64,000 nucleotides of DNA from assembly GCF_023218935.1 (NCBI RefSeq), contig NZ_JAJIAL010000003.1. One strand, written 5' to 3'. The DNA comes from Fructobacillus cardui (GTDB taxonomy: Bacteria > Bacillota > Bacilli > Lactobacillales > Lactobacillaceae). The notes under the pieces were generated by a model. The model was given only the letters and a program-made list of their open reading frames with translations, had not been told where the DNA came from and searched no databases. Below, one piece after another: positions 48,712-57,793 of the stretch (position 1 is the stretch's first letter; every line of letters starts with the position of its first letter). A program made the translations under genes and the position numbers.

Positions 48712-49317
48712 GTGGAGAAGTCTGAAGATGAAAAAGATTTGAAGCAAGCTGATATTGAGGAAGAAACAGAGGCAAAGGAATTTGCTGATGCGGACCAAAC
48801 TCAAGAAGAAGCAAAAGACAAATCAGAAGAAACGCAAGCAGAATCAATAGAGGAACCAGCAGTGGATCCAATAGCTGATTTGCAAGCAGCGCTTGAGAAG
48901 AAGGATGATGAATTACTTCGCGCTCAGGCTGAAATTCAAAACATCCAAAGTCGTAATGCTCGTGAGATTCAAAATATTCGCAAGTATGATGGCCAGAAAT
49001 TAGCCGAAGCCATCTTACCGGTGGTTGATAACTTGGAACGCGCCCTTGCAGTTGAAGCGGGGGATGACGACAAGGTGGCTCAAATTCATAAGGGTGTTGA
49101 AATCACGTTGAAGACTTTGAAGCAGGCGTTGACAACCAATGGTATTCAAGAAGTCGGCCAAGTTGGTGATGACTTTGATCCAAATACCATGCAAGGTGTT
49201 CAATCCGTGCCGGCAGAAGGCAAAATTAAGGCCGAACAAGTGGCGACGGTCTTGCAAAAGGGTTATGTCCTTCAAGATCGCGTCATTCGTCCAGCGATGG
49301 TCGCGGTGGCACAATAA
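48712..49317 (+). CDS. grpE: Nucleotide exchange factor GrpE
   Basis: Releases ADP from DnaK. 201 residues: acidic disordered N-terminus (about 1-60), a long coiled coil (about 60-130, with RAQAEIQNIQSRNAREIQNI) and the C-terminal beta-wing domain ending VLQKGYVLQDRVIRPAMVAVAQ-like. Starts with GTG after AGGAGG. Confidence 0.94.
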   Translation: MEKSEDEKDLKQADIEEETEAKEFADADQTQEEAKDKSEETQAESIEEPAVDPIADLQAALEKKDDELLRAQAEIQNIQSRNAREIQNIRKYDGQKLAEAILPVVDNLERALAVEAGDDDKVAQIHKGVEITLKTLKQALTTNGIQEVGQVGDDFDPNTMQGVQSVPAEGKIKAEQVATVLQKGYVLQDRVIRPAMVAVAQ

Positions 49318-49417
49318 CATTTGCGAAATAGCAAATAATCTGGTGACTCAGCCCTTTGGCACCACACCTTAAAAAGCTTAAGAATATGATTTAAAAAATA
49401 GGAAGGGTCGATATACT

Positions 49418-51265
49418 ATGTCAAAGATTATCGGAATTGATTTAGGAACTACTAACTCAGCTGTTGCCGTTTTGGAAGGTGGCAAGCCAAAGATTATTAC
49501 AAACCCTGATGGTGGTCGTACGACACCTTCAGTTGTGTCATTTAAGAATGGGGAGACCCAGGTTGGTGACGTTGCTAAGCGTCAAGCAATCACAAACCCA
49601 GACACGATTTCATCAATCAAGTCTCACATGGGTGAAGCAGGTTACAAGGTAACCGTTGATGCTAAGGATTACACACCACAAGAAATCTCAGCCATGGTTT
49701 TGCAGTACATCAAGGGCTATGCAGAAGACTACTTGGGTGAAAAGGTAGACAAGGCCGTTATCACGGTTCCTGCATACTTTAACGATGCTCAACGTCAAGC
49801 TACCAAGGATGCCGGTAAGATTGCCGGTTTGGAAGTCGAACGGATCATCAACGAACCAACGGCTGCTGCTTTGGCTTATGGAATGGACAAGTTGGGCAAG
49901 GATGAGAAGATTTTGGTTTATGACCTTGGCGGAGGAACATTTGATGTTTCTGTCCTTGAATTAGGCGATGGTGTCTTCGAAGTTTTGTCAACAAACGGTG
50001 ACACACACCTTGGTGGTGATGACTTCGATGCTAAGATTATCGACTACTTGGCTGATGAATTTAAGAAGGAAAACGGCATCGACTTGAAGCAAGATAAGTT
50101 GGCTTTGCAACGTTTGAAGGATGCCGCTGAAAGTGCTAAGAAGACTTTGTCTTCAGCAACTGAAGCACAAATCGATTTGCCATTTATCGCTTCTGGCGAC
50201 CAAGGACCTTTGCACTTGCAAACTTCTTTGACTCGGGCAAAGTTCAACGAATTGACAGCTGATTTGGTTAAGAAGGCCGAAGCACCCGTAATGAACGCCT
50301 TGAAGGATGCTGGTTTGTCATTTAATGACATTGATGAAGTAATCTTGAATGGTGGTTCAACTCGTATCCCTGCTGTCCAAGAATCAGTGAAGAAGATGAC
50401 TGGTAAGGAACCAAACCACTCAATTAATCCTGATGAAGCCGTTGCCTTGGGTGCTGCTGTTCAAGGTGGTGTGATTACTGGGGATGTTAAGGACGTTGTT
50501 TTGTTGGATGTTACGCCTTTATCACTTGGTATCGAAACCATGGGCGGCGTCTTCACGAAGTTGATTGATCGTAACACGACCATTCCAACTTCAAAGTCAC
50601 AAGTCTTCTCAACTGCAGAAGACAACCAGCCAGCTGTTGATATTCACGTTTTGCAAGGTGAACGTTCAATGGCCGCTGATAACAAGACTTTGGGTCGTTT
50701 CCAATTGTCTGACATTCCTGCCGCAAAGCGTGGTGTCCCACAAATCGAAGTGACGTTTGATATCGACCGTAACGGTATCGTGAACGTTTCTGCTAAGGAT
50801 TTGGGAACGCAAAAGGAACAAAAGATTACTATCCAAGCTGCCGGTGGTTTGTCTGACGAAGAAATCGAAAAGATGATGAACGACGCCAAGGCAAACGAAG
50901 AAGCCGACAACAAGAAGAAGGAAGCAGTTGAAACGCGTAACAACGCCGACCAATTGATTTTCCAGACTGAAAAGACGTTGGAAGAAGTTGACGACAAGTT
51001 GTCAGATGACGACAAGAAGCCAACACAAGATGCCTTGGATGCTTTGAAGAAGGCTAAGGAAGACGCTGCTGCCGAAGACGCTGACTTGACTGATTTGAAG
51101 GCCAAGACAGACGACTTGCAAAAGGTAGCTACTGAATTGGCAACAAAGTTGTACCAGCAAGCACAACAAGCCCAAGAAGCACAGGGTGGTGCCGAAAGTG
51201 CTAAGAAGGATGACAACACTGTTGATGGTGACTTCGAAGAAGTTAACCCAGACGACAAGAAGTAA
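49418..51265 (+). CDS. dnaK: Chaperone protein DnaK (Hsp70)
   Basis: ATP-dependent chaperone. 615 residues: nucleotide-binding domain (GIDLGTTNSAVAVLEGGK, IINEPTAAALAYG, LVYDLGGGTFDVS, LNGGSTRIPAVQ), substrate-binding domain (from about 365, LLDVTPLSLGIET) and a helical lid with a Gln/Ala-rich end. The Gram-positive-type deletion in the N-terminal lobe is present. Confidence 0.97.
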   Translation: MSKIIGIDLGTTNSAVAVLEGGKPKIITNPDGGRTTPSVVSFKNGETQVGDVAKRQAITNPDTISSIKSHMGEAGYKVTVDAKDYTPQEISAMVLQYIKGYAEDYLGEKVDKAVITVPAYFNDAQRQATKDAGKIAGLEVERIINEPTAAALAYGMDKLGKDEKILVYDLGGGTFDVSVLELGDGVFEVLSTNGDTHLGGDDFDAKIIDYLADEFKKENGIDLKQDKLALQRLKDAAESAKKTLSSATEAQIDLPFIASGDQGPLHLQTSLTRAKFNELTADLVKKAEAPVMNALKDAGLSFNDIDEVILNGGSTRIPAVQESVKKMTGKEPNHSINPDEAVALGAAVQGGVITGDVKDVVLLDVTPLSLGIETMGGVFTKLIDRNTTIPTSKSQVFSTAEDNQPAVDIHVLQGERSMAADNKTLGRFQLSDIPAAKRGVPQIEVTFDIDRNGIVNVSAKDLGTQKEQKITIQAAGGLSDEEIEKMMNDAKANEEADNKKKEAVETRNNADQLIFQTEKTLEEVDDKLSDDDKKPTQDALDALKKAKEDAAAEDADLTDLKAKTDDLQKVATELATKLYQQAQQAQEAQGGAESAKKDDNTVDGDFEEVNPDDKK

Positions 51266-51346
51266 TCTTTTCTTTGCCAGTGAAAACTGATAAAATGGAC
51301 CAGCTGCGGCTCGGTCCGTACATATTTGAATCAAAGGAGTCCGCTT

Positions 51347-52258
51347 GTGAATAACACTGAATTTTACGACCGTCTTGGGGTTTCTAAGACAGCCAGTCAA
51401 GATGAAATTAAAAAAGCATATCGCAAACTTTCAAAGAAGTACCACCCTGATTTGAACCATGAACCAGGGGCTGAGGACAAGTATAAGGAAGTTCAGGAAG
51501 CCTTTGAAACGCTTGGTGACCCACAAAAGCGCCAGCAGTATGACCAATTTGGTGCTGCAGGTGCCCAAGGAGGCTTTGGGGGTCAAGGAGGCTTCGGTGG
51601 TGCTCAGGGCGGTTTCGGCGACTTTTCTGATTTGGGCGATATCTTCTCTCAGATGTTTGGTGGCGGATTCCAGGATCCCAATGCACCACGTAAGGGTCGT
51701 GACCTCCAGTACCGGATGCATTTGACCTTTGAGGAAGCCATTTTTGGAACTGAAAAGAACGTTAAGTATACGCGTTCACAGGCCGACCGTTCACAGCACG
51801 AGGTCAAGGTGAAGGTGCCTGCCGGCGTTGAAAGTGGTCAGCAGATGCGTTTGTCTGGCCAAGGTGAAGACGGTATTAATGGTGGTCCACAGGGTGACTT
51901 GTACGTGGTCTTCTCCGTTGCGGCTTCAAAGGATGGCTTTGAGCGTGATGGTGCTGATATCTACCTTCAGCAGGATATTGACTTTATTACGGCGGCCATG
52001 GGGGCTGAAATCCCCGTTAAAACGGTTCACGGTGAAGTGAAGTTGAAGATTCCAGCAGGGACGCAAAATGGTCGGCGCTTCCGCTTAGGCGGTAAAGGAG
52101 CTGCTCGCTTGCATAACAACGGCTATGGTGACCAATTTGTCATTGTCAACGTTGTTGTCCCAACAAAACTTAACAAGGACCAAAAGGCGGCCTTAGAGGC
52201 CTTTGCGACCGCTTCAGGTGCTAAGGTTGCTAAGAAGAAGTCAATCTTCGATAAGTAA
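51347..52258 (+). CDS. dnaJ: DnaJ co-chaperone lacking the zinc-finger domain
   Basis: J-domain partner of DnaK, in the usual place at the end of the hrcA operon. 303 residues against about 375-385. J domain (about 3-66, with intact HPD in KKYHPDLN), Gly/Phe-rich linker (GGFGGQGGFGG), then the C-terminal peptide-binding domains (VKVKVPAGVESGQQMRLSGQG). Where the four CxxCxGxG repeats belong, the sequence runs directly from KNVKYTRSQADRSQ into the next beta strand, and no cysteine is present. It is thus class-II-like in structure (as CbpA) but DnaJ by position. GTG 51347 has AAAGGAG upstream. Confidence 0.92.
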   Translation: MNNTEFYDRLGVSKTASQDEIKKAYRKLSKKYHPDLNHEPGAEDKYKEVQEAFETLGDPQKRQQYDQFGAAGAQGGFGGQGGFGGAQGGFGDFSDLGDIFSQMFGGGFQDPNAPRKGRDLQYRMHLTFEEAIFGTEKNVKYTRSQADRSQHEVKVKVPAGVESGQQMRLSGQGEDGINGGPQGDLYVVFSVAASKDGFERDGADIYLQQDIDFITAAMGAEIPVKTVHGEVKLKIPAGTQNGRRFRLGGKGAARLHNNGYGDQFVIVNVVVPTKLNKDQKAALEAFATASGAKVAKKKSIFDK

Positions 52259-52306
52259 GACAATTTAAAATCAGTTAAGATGTCTTTAGTCTCCATCTGT
52301 TCAATC

Positions 52307-52338
52307 AAAAAAGCCGACTCAGCTGAGTCGGCTTTTTA
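52307..52338 (+). terminator. Bidirectional terminator between dnaJ and def
   Basis: A perfect palindrome AAAGCCGACTCA-GC-TGAGTCGGCTTT inside A and T runs. Confidence 0.93.
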
Positions 52339-52354
52339 TAGTTTATCAGTATTT

Positions 52355-52933
52355 TTAAAGGTACTTAGTTGAATCGTCTACATGCCACGGGTCCTGGCGG
52401 TCGATATGGTCGTAGTACAACTTACCGTGCAGGTGGTCAATTTCATGTTGGAAAACGATGGCCGGGTAGTTGCGCAGCGTCTTTGTCAGTGTCTGACCAG
52501 ATTCGTCTTGGTAGCGAACGGTAATCTTCTTTGACCGAGGGACAAAGCCAGGAACGTCTTCGTCAACCGAAAGGCAACCTTCGCCGGTTTCCAATGCGGC
52601 CCGTCCAACTGTTTCAGACACGATGACGGGGTTAAAGACAACGCCCTTGAAGAATGGTTTGTCTTCTGCATCTTCGGCTGGGTCAGCAGATGGAATCAAA
52701 ATGGCCGTCATCTGCAAAGATTCCCCAACCTGTGGGGCAGCCAGGCCAACGCCGGGACGTAGACCATATTTTTCATTTTTTTCCTCGTCTTGTGAGACCT
52801 CTAAGTAAGTCATCATATCCTTGGCGAGTTGTTGGTGTTCCGGGCTTAGCGGGAAGGGAACTTCCTGAGCCTGGTCACGCAGAACGGGATCACCGTCTCG
52901 CGTGATTTTATCCATGGTGAAACGAATTGTCAT
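52355..52933 (-). CDS. def: Peptide deformylase
   Basis: Metal-dependent removal of the N-formyl group from nascent proteins. 192 residues with all three motifs: GVGLAAPQVG, EGCLSV and QHEIDHLHG. The length and the insert before motif 1 fit the type 2 deformylases of Gram-positives. TAGGAG precedes ATG 52933; an internal ATG at 52915 is also possible. Confidence 0.95.
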   Translation of the reverse strand: MTIRFTMDKITRDGDPVLRDQAQEVPFPLSPEHQQLAKDMMTYLEVSQDEEKNEKYGLRPGVGLAAPQVGESLQMTAILIPSADPAEDAEDKPFFKGVVFNPVIVSETVGRAALETGEGCLSVDEDVPGFVPRSKKITVRYQDESGQTLTKTLRNYPAIVFQHEIDHLHGKLYYDHIDRQDPWHVDDSTKYL

Positions 52934-53090
52934 GCTGGTTAACTCCTACTTACAATTTATCAACTTTTAGTATAGCAGAAATCGGTTGGCAACGGGCTTT
53001 TGCTCTTTGACTTTCCTGATTTTTTCGTGGATTGGTACGGTGATTTGCCTTTTAAATCAGTCGGCTTTTCTGGAAAGGGGAGTGAAAGCT

Positions 53091-53099
53091 TGTTAGAAT
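53091..53099 (+). promoter_or_regulatory. Extended -10 promoter for the UPF0223-suhB pair
   Basis: TGT-TAGAAT, about 40 bases before the UPF0223 start. Confidence 0.4.
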
Positions 53100-53138
53100 A
53101 GAGGTGATATGTTCATTGTGCATTTGAAAGGATTTTCT

Positions 53139-53414
53139 ATGGCAGAGCAATACCAGCTTCCAATTGACGGTAATTGGAATCAGGACGATATTATTGCGGT
53201 TTCAAATTTGATTGATGCCGTTTTGCAGGTTTATGAGGGCGGTTGTGACCGCGAATACCTCTTAACGACTTACCACCGGTTCTTGACTGTTATTCCATCA
53301 AAGTCGGAGCAAAAGGCCTTTGACCGTGATTTTGAGCAACAGACTGGTCGGTCGATTTATCAGACGATGAAGCTGACAGAAACGCCAGTTAAGCGGGTTT
53401 TAGTCAATGACTGA
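53139..53414 (+). CDS. UPF0223 family protein (YktA-like)
   Basis: 91 residues of unknown biochemical function, helical and soluble. The family pattern YxLPIDGNWNQDDIIAV and YEGGCDREYLL is clear. ATG 53139 has AAAGGA at spacing 6; the frame is open to 53109, but without similarity. Its end overlaps the next gene by eight bases, as in other Firmicutes where UPF0223 precedes the inositol-phosphatase-like gene. Confidence 0.85.
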   Translation: MAEQYQLPIDGNWNQDDIIAVSNLIDAVLQVYEGGCDREYLLTTYHRFLTVIPSKSEQKAFDRDFEQQTGRSIYQTMKLTETPVKRVLVND

Positions 53415-54198
53415 GTGGACGAATGATCAATTAACTCAGGTGGACCAAACGGTACGGCGGTGGTTGGCCGAATTAGGCCGTGAAGCTCGAAAAACCAAGA
53501 ACCAAGATTTGCATGTTGGTCAAAAAGAGGGCGACTTTCGCAACATCGTTACTAACCTTGATAGCAGTAACCAGGCCTGGCTGATTGACCATATTCAAGC
53601 AATCGACCCTGCTGCCCAATTCATTGCTGAAGAGGGGGACTTACATCGCCCTGAAACGATGGCTGGTCACGTCTGGTTTATCGACCCGATTGATGGCACC
53701 CTGAACTTTGTTCATGAAAAAACTGATTTTGCCATCATGGTGGCTCTCTATATTGATGGTAAGCCAACACTGGGCTGGGTTGCCAAAGTAATGACAAGCC
53801 AGGTCTTCCATGGTGGCCCAGCAATTGGTGCCTTTTTAAATGACCAAAAACTGACGCCAGTATCGGACTTGGGTCTGGCGGAGTCGATTTTGGTTGTGTC
53901 CGGTCGCCGCTTGCTAAATGGGGAAAGACCTTATCTGGCCTTGGCGTCTGCGGCATTAGCCTACCGGGTTCTGGGCTCGGCCGGAATCTCCTTTAGCCGC
54001 CTCTTCTTACAACAGGCCACAGGCTATTTCTCAAAGCTGTCCCCATGGGATTTAGCGGCGGGTCGTGTCCTTTCTGAAACGCTCGGTTACGTGGTCAAAC
54101 CACTTGACGGAAGTCCGCTAAATATGCTATCATCAAACACAGTATTAATCGCTACAACCAAGACGTATCGCGAATCAGTCAAGATAGTGAAAGACTAG
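53407..54198 (+). CDS. Inositol monophosphatase family protein
   Basis: 263 residues of the Mg-dependent phosphatase fold. Metal motifs are FIAEEGD (Glu of EE), WFIDPIDGTLNFVH (DPIDGT) and the C-terminal SPWDLAAGRVLSETLG (WD). The physiological substrate in Firmicutes is unclear; nucleotide phosphates or inositol phosphates are candidates. typA follows, the usual neighbour. The stop codon lies inside the left arm of a terminator. Confidence 0.88.
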   Translation: MTEWTNDQLTQVDQTVRRWLAELGREARKTKNQDLHVGQKEGDFRNIVTNLDSSNQAWLIDHIQAIDPAAQFIAEEGDLHRPETMAGHVWFIDPIDGTLNFVHEKTDFAIMVALYIDGKPTLGWVAKVMTSQVFHGGPAIGAFLNDQKLTPVSDLGLAESILVVSGRRLLNGERPYLALASAALAYRVLGSAGISFSRLFLQQATGYFSKLSPWDLAAGRVLSETLGYVVKPLDGSPLNMLSSNTVLIATTKTYRESVKIVKD

Positions 54199-54221
54199 GG
54201 AGAGAAGCCCTAGTCTTTCTT
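54190..54221 (+). terminator. Terminator overlapping the stop codon of the phosphatase gene
   Basis: A perfect 11-base stem AAAGACTAGGG/CCCTAGTCTTT with a 7-base loop. The stop codon TAG is in the left arm. It lies 32 bases before the typA start, so it may also act as an attenuator for typA. Confidence 0.75.
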
Positions 54222-54252
54222 GTGAGTAGCAAAGACAAAGGAGCACAAAAAA

Positions 54253-56091
54253 TTGGCAAATCTTCGCGAAGATATTCGTAATATCGCTATTATTGCCCAC
54301 GTCGATCACGGAAAGACGACGTTGGTCAACGAACTGTTAAAACAGTCTGACACATTGGACGCCCGTAAGGAAGAATCTTTGGGTGACCGTGTGATGGATA
54401 CCAACGATATTGAAAAAGAACGTGGAATCACGATCTTGTCTAAGAACACTGCCGTTCGCGTTGGCGACAAGCAGATCAACATCTTGGATACCCCTGGTCA
54501 CGCCGATTTCGGTGGAGAAGTTGAACGAATCATGGGAATGGTTGACGGGGTTTTGCTCGTCGTTGATGCCTTTGAAGGTACCATGCCTCAGACTCGTTTC
54601 GTTTTGAAGAAGGCCTTTGAACAACACTTGACACCAATCGTAATCGTCAACAAGGTTGACCGTCCTGGTGCCCGCCCAGAAGAAGTCGTTGATGAAGTTT
54701 TGGACTTGTTCATCGAATTGGGTGCTGATGAAGATGATTTGGATTTCCCAGTTATCTTTGCTTCAGCCATGAACGGAACATCATCATTTGATCCAGATGT
54801 TTCAAAGCAAGAACACACGATGGAACCAATCTTTAAGACGGTTTTCGAAACAATTCCTGCTCCTGTTGACAACTCAGACGAACCATTGCAGTTCCAAGTT
54901 GCCATGTTGGACTATAACGACTTCGTTGGTCGTATTGGTATCGGTCGTGTTAAGCGTGGAACAATCAAGGTTGGTGACAACGTTGATGTTTTGAAGCTTG
55001 ATGGCTCATCACAAAACTTCCGTGTTACAAAGCTTTCTGGTTTCATTGCTTTGGACCAAGTTGAAATCCAAGAAGCCAAGGCCGGTGATTTGATTGCCGT
55101 TTCTGGTATGGAAGACATCTCAGTTGGTGAAACAGTTGTTGACCCAGCGCATCACGATGAATTGCCATTGCTTCGTATCGATGAACCAACGTTGCAAATG
55201 ACTTTCCGTCAAAACGATAGCCCCTTTGCTGGTCGTGAAGGAAAGTTCGTGACTGCTCGCCAAATCGAAGATCGTTTGTTGCGCGAATTGCACACTGATG
55301 TTTCTTTGCGTGTTGAAGACACTGACCAAGCTGGTGCTTGGTTGGTCTCAGGACGTGGTGAATTGCACCTTTCAATCTTGATTGAAAACATGCGTCGTGA
55401 AGGCTTCGAATTGCAAGCTTCACGTCCACAAGTTATCTTCCGTGAGGAAGATGGTCAAACCACAGAACCTTACGAATCAATCCAAATCGATACACCGGAT
55501 GAATATTCATCAACTGTTATCGACTCATTGAACCAACGTAAGGGTGAAATGCAAAACATGGAAGCTGTCGGAAACGGTCAAACTCGTTTGACTTATATGG
55601 CTCCTTCACGTGGTTTGATTGGTTACGCCACTGAATTTATGACAGCAACTCACGGTTATGGTATCTATAACCACACATTTGCTGAATACCGTCCAATGGT
55701 TAAGAATTGGGAACCAGGCCGTCGTAACGGTGCCTTGGTTTCAATCAACCAAGGACAAACAACGAACTACGCCATCATGGGTGTTGAAGATCGTGGCCAA
55801 ATGTTTGTTGGCGCCGGTGTCGACGTCTATGAAGGAATGGTTGTTGGTATGAACGCTCGTGACAACGACATCTCTGTTAACGTTACAAAGATGAAGCCAC
55901 AGTCAAACGTTCGTTCATCAAATAAGGACCAAACCGCTTCAATCAAGACTCCACGTGAGATGAATTTGGAAGCATCAATGGAATTCTTGAACGATGACGA
56001 ATACGTTGAAGTAACGCCAGAAAACGTTCGTATCCGTAAGGCTATCTTGAACACTGCTGAGCGTGAAAAGGCTGCTAAGCGTCGTAAGTAA
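54253..56091 (+). CDS. typA: Ribosome-associated GTPase TypA/BipA
   Basis: Translational GTPase needed for stress adaptation and late 50S assembly. 612 residues: G domain (AHVDHGKTTLVNELL, RGITI, DTPGHADFGGE, NKVD), domain II, two EF-G-like domains and the TypA-specific C-terminal domain (GLIGYATEFMTATHGYG, SVNVTKMKP). Translation starts with TTG after AAGGAG (54238-54243). Codon use is strongly biased, consistent with high expression. Confidence 0.95.
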   Translation: MANLREDIRNIAIIAHVDHGKTTLVNELLKQSDTLDARKEESLGDRVMDTNDIEKERGITILSKNTAVRVGDKQINILDTPGHADFGGEVERIMGMVDGVLLVVDAFEGTMPQTRFVLKKAFEQHLTPIVIVNKVDRPGARPEEVVDEVLDLFIELGADEDDLDFPVIFASAMNGTSSFDPDVSKQEHTMEPIFKTVFETIPAPVDNSDEPLQFQVAMLDYNDFVGRIGIGRVKRGTIKVGDNVDVLKLDGSSQNFRVTKLSGFIALDQVEIQEAKAGDLIAVSGMEDISVGETVVDPAHHDELPLLRIDEPTLQMTFRQNDSPFAGREGKFVTARQIEDRLLRELHTDVSLRVEDTDQAGAWLVSGRGELHLSILIENMRREGFELQASRPQVIFREEDGQTTEPYESIQIDTPDEYSSTVIDSLNQRKGEMQNMEAVGNGQTRLTYMAPSRGLIGYATEFMTATHGYGIYNHTFAEYRPMVKNWEPGRRNGALVSINQGQTTNYAIMGVEDRGQMFVGAGVDVYEGMVVGMNARDNDISVNVTKMKPQSNVRSSNKDQTASIKTPREMNLEASMEFLNDDEYVEVTPENVRIRKAILNTAEREKAAKRRK

Positions 56092-56123
56092 GCGTTTTAG
56101 CACTATCTGAAACAAACAAATAA

Positions 56124-56162
56124 TCATAGTGGCATGGACCAATCTTCATGTCACTATTATTT
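56124..56162 (+). terminator. Terminator after typA
   Basis: ATAGTGGCATG pairs with CATGTCACTAT (one G-U pair), followed by a T-rich tail just before the tRNA gene. Confidence 0.65.
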
Positions 56163-56163
56163 T

Positions 56164-56253
56164 GGAGCTATGGCACAATCCGGTACTGCAGCGGACTCGA
56201 AATCCGTCGAGCCGTCTTATGGCGGTGTGCGGGTTCAAATCCCGCTAGCTCCT
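56164..56253 (+). tRNA. tRNA-Ser (anticodon CGA)
   Basis: 90 bases with acceptor GGAGCTA/TAGCTCC, anticodon stem GCGGA/TCCGT around loop CTCGAAA, a long variable arm (CCGTC-TTAT-GGCGG) and T arm GCGGG-TTCAAAT-CCCGC. The long variable arm confirms serine type. The base at position 73 is U, not the usual G, and CCA is not encoded. Confidence 0.93.
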
Positions 56254-56264
56254 TAAGATAGACT

Positions 56265-56313
56265 AAAAGAAGATAAGGGAGGGCAAAAAGCCTATTCTTA
56301 TCTTCTTTTGTTT
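56265..56313 (+). terminator. Terminator after tRNA-Ser
   Basis: A 13-base perfect stem AAAAGAAGATAAG/CTTATCTTCTTTT, then a T-rich tail. The following 56314-56480 is AT-rich with no clear feature. Confidence 0.85.
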
Positions 56314-56496
56314 TCTGGAATGTTCAGTGGAAGAAAGTACATTATTATTTTTTATAAATCAGAGATGTTTCTTGTACCAATTTTTTCGGTGGATAGTAAT
56401 ATAAATTGTTTAATTTCTTATAATTTTGAATCGTTTTAATATATAATGAAGACATAATTATTGAGAAGAAACCACTTTAAGCAGAGGAGATATAAA

Positions 56497-56682
56497 ATGT
56501 TTGAAAGCCAACAATTAGACAAGTTGCGTACGGCAGAATACTTTCTACATGATGTAGAAGCTGTTATGAGAACCTATCCAGAAATCGGTAATGACACAAA
56601 TATTAGTTGGACTTGGAAACGTATAAGCGATGTTTCTACTCAGATTGGGATACGGATAGAAGAAGCAGACGAATATGAATAA
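56497..56682 (+). CDS. Small hypothetical protein (61 residues)
   Basis: Not recognised. An acidic, helical small protein, beginning MFESQQLDKLRTAEYFLHD and ending EEADEYE, with a Trp pair in the middle (SWTWKR). A strong ribosome binding site AGAGGAGA lies 6 bases before ATG 56497, and a terminator-like hairpin follows, so it looks like a real monocistronic gene. The surroundings are more AT-rich than the core genes, suggesting an accessory gene. Confidence 0.6.
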   Translation: MFESQQLDKLRTAEYFLHDVEAVMRTYPEIGNDTNISWTWKRISDVSTQIGIRIEEADEYE

Positions 56683-56720
56683 GCTATGATGTGATGTTAA
56701 ACTGTATTGTGATAAGTAAT

Positions 56721-56756
56721 AAAGGGTGTTTTTTTTAGCGAAGGACATCCTTTTTG
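56721..56756 (+). terminator. Terminator after the small hypothetical gene
   Basis: AAAGGGTGT pairs with ACATCCTTT (one G-U pair), with a T-tract following. Confidence 0.6.
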
Positions 56757-56817
56757 CTTACTGGCAAATTGAGTTATATTGGTTTAAAAGTAACTTGAAG
56801 GGACGGAACAACCGCTG

Positions 56818-57762
56818 ATGAGGAAAATTGACGGACATGTGCATTTGATCCAAGAAATTGCTGGTTTCAATGGGAAGGGGCGGCTAAACGCCTTGGGAAA
56901 TGGTGAAGCCATCTGGGACGATGGGACCAAAATTAAGCTAATCCCTGATGGTTGGGGCGAAACTGATTTGACTGCGGAATCCTTTTTAAGGGTCATGGAT
57001 GTCCATGGCATTGAAAAGGCGGTTTTGCTGCAGGGGAGCTTGAACGGCTACCAAAATTACTATACGTACCAGGCGGTAAAGCGTTATCCGGACCGCTTTA
57101 TCGGCGCCTTTGCGGTGGACCCCTTTGCTGAAAATGCCCTGGCCATTGTCCGTCGTCACGTTGAAAAGCTTGGCTTTCGGGCTATCAAATTAGAAATCAG
57201 CCAGGGTGGCGGCCTGCATGGCTACCACCAAACAACACCGTTCCGCTTGGATACTGAGATTAGGTTGGGACAAATTTTCCATTACCTGGCCGACTACCCC
57301 GGCTTTACTGTAACGGTTGATTACGGGAGTGCCGACCAAATTAGTCACCAGCCAGAAGCAATTGCCATTCTGGCAAGTCGGTACCCACAGCTGAACTTTG
57401 TTGTGTGCCACCTATCCTTTCCGGATGACCAGCACTTGAACTTTTTGGAAAATACGTTGTGCCTCTTCGCACCACATTCAAATATTGTGACTGATTTGTC
57501 GGCTATTCAGGATATTTTTGGTGAAACTGTGCTGCCTTTTGAAAAAAGTCGGCGGGCGGTGGAACTGGCCAAGGGAATTTTAGGCAGTAAACGCCTTATC
57601 TGGGGGACCGACTCGCCATGGTCTGCCACCTTTAATTCATATGAGCATTTAGCAGATTGGTTGGAGAAGAGTGGCCTGTTCACTGAGGATGAGTTGGCCG
57701 ATGTCTACTACGGGACGGCTAACCGCATCTACTTTAAGGAAAGTGCGGTAGCAAGCAAGTGA
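56818..57762 (+). CDS. Amidohydrolase family protein (metal-dependent TIM barrel)
   Basis: 314 residues of the COG2159-type amidohydrolases. Metal ligands are visible as DGHVHL at the N-terminus, CHLS in the middle and the terminal WGTDSPW. The substrate is unknown; relatives include decarboxylases and lactonases. The ribosome binding site AAGGGA is rather far (13 bases). It lies 31 bases before the frameshifted glycosylase gene, so the two probably form one transcript. Confidence 0.8.
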   Translation: MRKIDGHVHLIQEIAGFNGKGRLNALGNGEAIWDDGTKIKLIPDGWGETDLTAESFLRVMDVHGIEKAVLLQGSLNGYQNYYTYQAVKRYPDRFIGAFAVDPFAENALAIVRRHVEKLGFRAIKLEISQGGGLHGYHQTTPFRLDTEIRLGQIFHYLADYPGFTVTVDYGSADQISHQPEAIAILASRYPQLNFVVCHLSFPDDQHLNFLENTLCLFAPHSNIVTDLSAIQDIFGETVLPFEKSRRAVELAKGILGSKRLIWGTDSPWSATFNSYEHLADWLEKSGLFTEDELADVYYGTANRIYFKESAVASK

Positions 57763-57793
57763 TCCACAAAACTGATTTGGAGGAGGTCAAAGG

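Noticed and set aside
51347..52258. DnaJ shortened by a frameshift or deletion error
   Set aside because: The frame is continuous and the strands on both sides of the missing domain join smoothly, as in class II J proteins, so a clean natural loss is more likely.
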